This document shows positions 62,901-64,000 of a stretch of DNA of 64,000 nt, in pieces. The position numbers and the translations under genes are program-made. The stretch comes from Rhodobacteraceae bacterium IMCC1909. Lineage in GTDB: Bacteria > Pseudomonadota > Alphaproteobacteria > Rhodobacterales > Rhodobacteraceae. Below the pieces are notes generated by a model. It was not told the origin of the DNA. It saw only the letters and a program-made list of their open reading frames with translations, and made no database searches. The stretch lies in NCBI GenBank assembly GCA_030704425.1, contig JAPDHM010000001.1:1709825-1773824 (forward strand), written 5' to 3'. Within the stretch, counting starts at the first letter, position 1. The number at the start of each line of letters is the position of its first letter.

Positions 62901-62911
62901 TGTCTAGCCCC

Positions 62912-63616
62912 CTAAATTCGTCCATTGATTTTTGGTTTCTCTAATAAGGTTTCTGGTACGGGTGGGCGCATGTTCAATGCATGATGAGGTCTGATCTGGT
63001 TGTATTGCCTGAGCCAAACATTGATAGCGACCTGGGCTTGCCGTGTGGTGTGAAACCATTCGGCGTTGAGCACTTCTTTTCGCAAGGTGCCGTTAAAGCG
63101 TTCGTTGTATCCATTTTCCCAAGGGCTGCCCGGATAGATTTGCATTGGTTTGATCCCAACCTTCTTCAGCCAGTCCTGCAGATGCGTGGCAATGAACTCG
63201 GGTCCGTTGTCAGAGCGAATAAACTCTGGCTTACCATGTTTGATCAGCAGCGGGTGCAGTGTCTCCAAAACGTCGTTCGCATTCATTTTGGGTCTCACTG
63301 CCACGCAGAGCGCTTCACGGGTATATTCATCTAGAACCGTGAGCATTTTATAGCTGCGCCCATTGCTAAGCTTATCGTGCACAAAGTCGATCGCCCAAAT
63401 ATGGTTGGGGTGTGTGGGCCGCAGCCTGATGATGGAGCTGTCTTTATGATAAAGCCGTTTGCGCTTGTTGTGCCGGCGCGGCAGCTGCAAACCTTCTTCG
63501 TTCCATAAGCGCTCGATCCTCTTGTGGTTAACACGCCAGCCTTCCATGCGCAGCAGAGCTGTGACTTTCCTATAGCCATACCACCCATATTGCTTGGCCA
63601 GCCGGATCATCGCCAA
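62912..63616 (-). CDS. IS3-family transposase OrfB (intact frame)
   Basis: 234 residues from ATG at 63616, though the same frame stays open upstream through RQAVIHTRQKLDISERRAC to the OrfA overlap, so the product is probably an OrfAB fusion. DDE residues: IWAIDFVHD, RSDNGPEFI, NERFNGTLRKEV. Confidence 0.9.
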   Translation of the reverse strand: MAMIRLAKQYGWYGYRKVTALLRMEGWRVNHKRIERLWNEEGLQLPRRHNKRKRLYHKDSSIIRLRPTHPNHIWAIDFVHDKLSNGRSYKMLTVLDEYTREALCVAVRPKMNANDVLETLHPLLIKHGKPEFIRSDNGPEFIATHLQDWLKKVGIKPMQIYPGSPWENGYNERFNGTLRKEVLNAEWFHTTRQAQVAINVWLRQYNQIRPHHALNMRPPVPETLLEKPKINGRI

Positions 63617-63756
63617 GCGAAGTTCGTTGTCATCTGTGGGTTGGGCTTGATAGCGCAGAGTTGAGCGGGCTACATCCAGAACAGCGCAAGCACGCCGCTC
63701 AGAAATATCCAGCTTTTGACGCGTATGAATAACAGCCTGACGAAGCTGAGCCCGCG

Positions 63757-64000
63757 TCAGGCCCGCGGCTTTAGATGATCAAGGCTCTCCTTCAGGATCA
63801 CCTTGTCTAACTGCAAGTCAGCGACGATCTTCTTCAAGCGCTCGTTTTCTTTCTTGAGCGATTTCATCTCAGAAACCTGCGAACGAGAAAGGCCTCCAAA
63901 CTTCTTACGCCAGTAATAATAACTCTTATCTGAAATCCCAGCTTTGCGACACGAACTCACAACGTCCAAACCATCGTGCAAATGAACATCAATCTCGCGC
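63757..64000 (-). CDS. IS3-family transposase OrfA (partial)
   Basis: C-terminal 80 residues in the window, identical to OrfA of copy 1 over the shared part (HDGLDVVSSCRKAGISDKS onward). The start codon lies beyond base 64000. Confidence 0.9.
   Translation of the reverse strand, partial: REIDVHLHDGLDVVSSCRKAGISDKSYYYWRKKFGGLSRSQVSEMKSLKKENERLKKIVADLQLDKVILKESLDHLKPRA

Larger units (their letters stand above)
62901..64000 (-). mobile_element. IS3-family (IS407-like) element, copy 2 (runs off right edge)
   Basis: Same orientation and nearly the same sequence as copy 1. Left end TGTCTAGCCCCCTA at 62901; flank TTCC. The right end and any target duplication lie outside the window. Its orfB lacks the three extra bases of copy 1, so this copy could supply transposase to both. 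Confidence 0.92.

Noticed and set aside
48420..64000. Second copy of the tRNA-Cys 3' end as island attR
   Set aside because: Looked for GGTTCGATTCC-like sequence downstream; none found apart from the unrelated tRNA-Glu far upstream.
1..64000. CRISPR array or toxin-antitoxin/phage defence genes
   Set aside because: No regularly spaced repeats and no recognisable Cas, restriction or toxin proteins were seen.

Overview
The window looks like a chromosome segment of a marine alphaproteobacterium of the Roseobacter group (Rhodobacterales). Supporting signs are the hom-glpX-recJ order, TRAP transporters, sulfonate (DHPS) and carnitine catabolism, a non-pyrrolysine MttB-type methyltransferase, and a GTTC-N7-GTTC direct-repeat SOS box, which is the Rhodobacter-type LexA site. 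The genus is not proven; an RCA/Planktomarina-like relative is a guess. No rRNA genes, CRISPR array or replication origin were seen.

Layout. 1-5.7 kb (minus strand) is a lipid A/phospholipid locus: an intact phosphoethanolamine transferase and pssA, followed by a decayed PAP2 phosphatase and a second phosphoethanolamine transferase broken by frameshifts, a stop and an IS407-like element with a 4-bp target duplication. 5.7-16.3 kb is mostly core metabolism: glutamate dehydrogenase, a beta-hydroxyacid dehydrogenase, a reductive-dehalogenase-like Fe-S protein, pirin, TetR, homoserine dehydrogenase, GlpX, RecJ and tRNA-Glu. 16.5-21.8 kb is a sulfonate operon (hpsN-hpsO-hpsP-comD-comE) diverging from a LacI-type regulator across a 36-bp double operator. 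21.8-33.7 kb holds IclR/GMC oxidoreductase, TerC, a TRAP transporter with fused DctQM, an MttB-family methyltransferase and an ECF sigma/EF-hand locus. 33.9-46.8 kb carries housekeeping genes, a carnitine-to-glycine-betaine operon, an SOS-controlled ImuA-like gene and metG.

At 47.0 kb a tRNA-Cys is followed by a tyrosine recombinase, and the DNA to about 56.8 kb is visibly more AT-rich: a probable integrated island. It carries genes that look like a thiol/quinone/electrophile defence set: two glutathionyl-hydroquinone reductases (one frameshifted), a tandem-CDGSH/glutamate-synthase-like FMN protein with one in-frame TAA, cytochrome b561, YceI, a 43-residue Cys-rich protein, LysR, a second pirin and a truncated azoreductase.

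From 56.8 kb to the end, two nearly identical IS407-like copies in the same orientation flank about 4.9 kb with a class V aminotransferase, a CDP-alcohol phosphatidyltransferase and a small-molecule nucleotidyltransferase. This combination suggests a phosphonolipid or similar head-group pathway. The accessory parts of the window contain many broken genes, several at homopolymer runs, so some lesions could be sequence errors rather than real decay.
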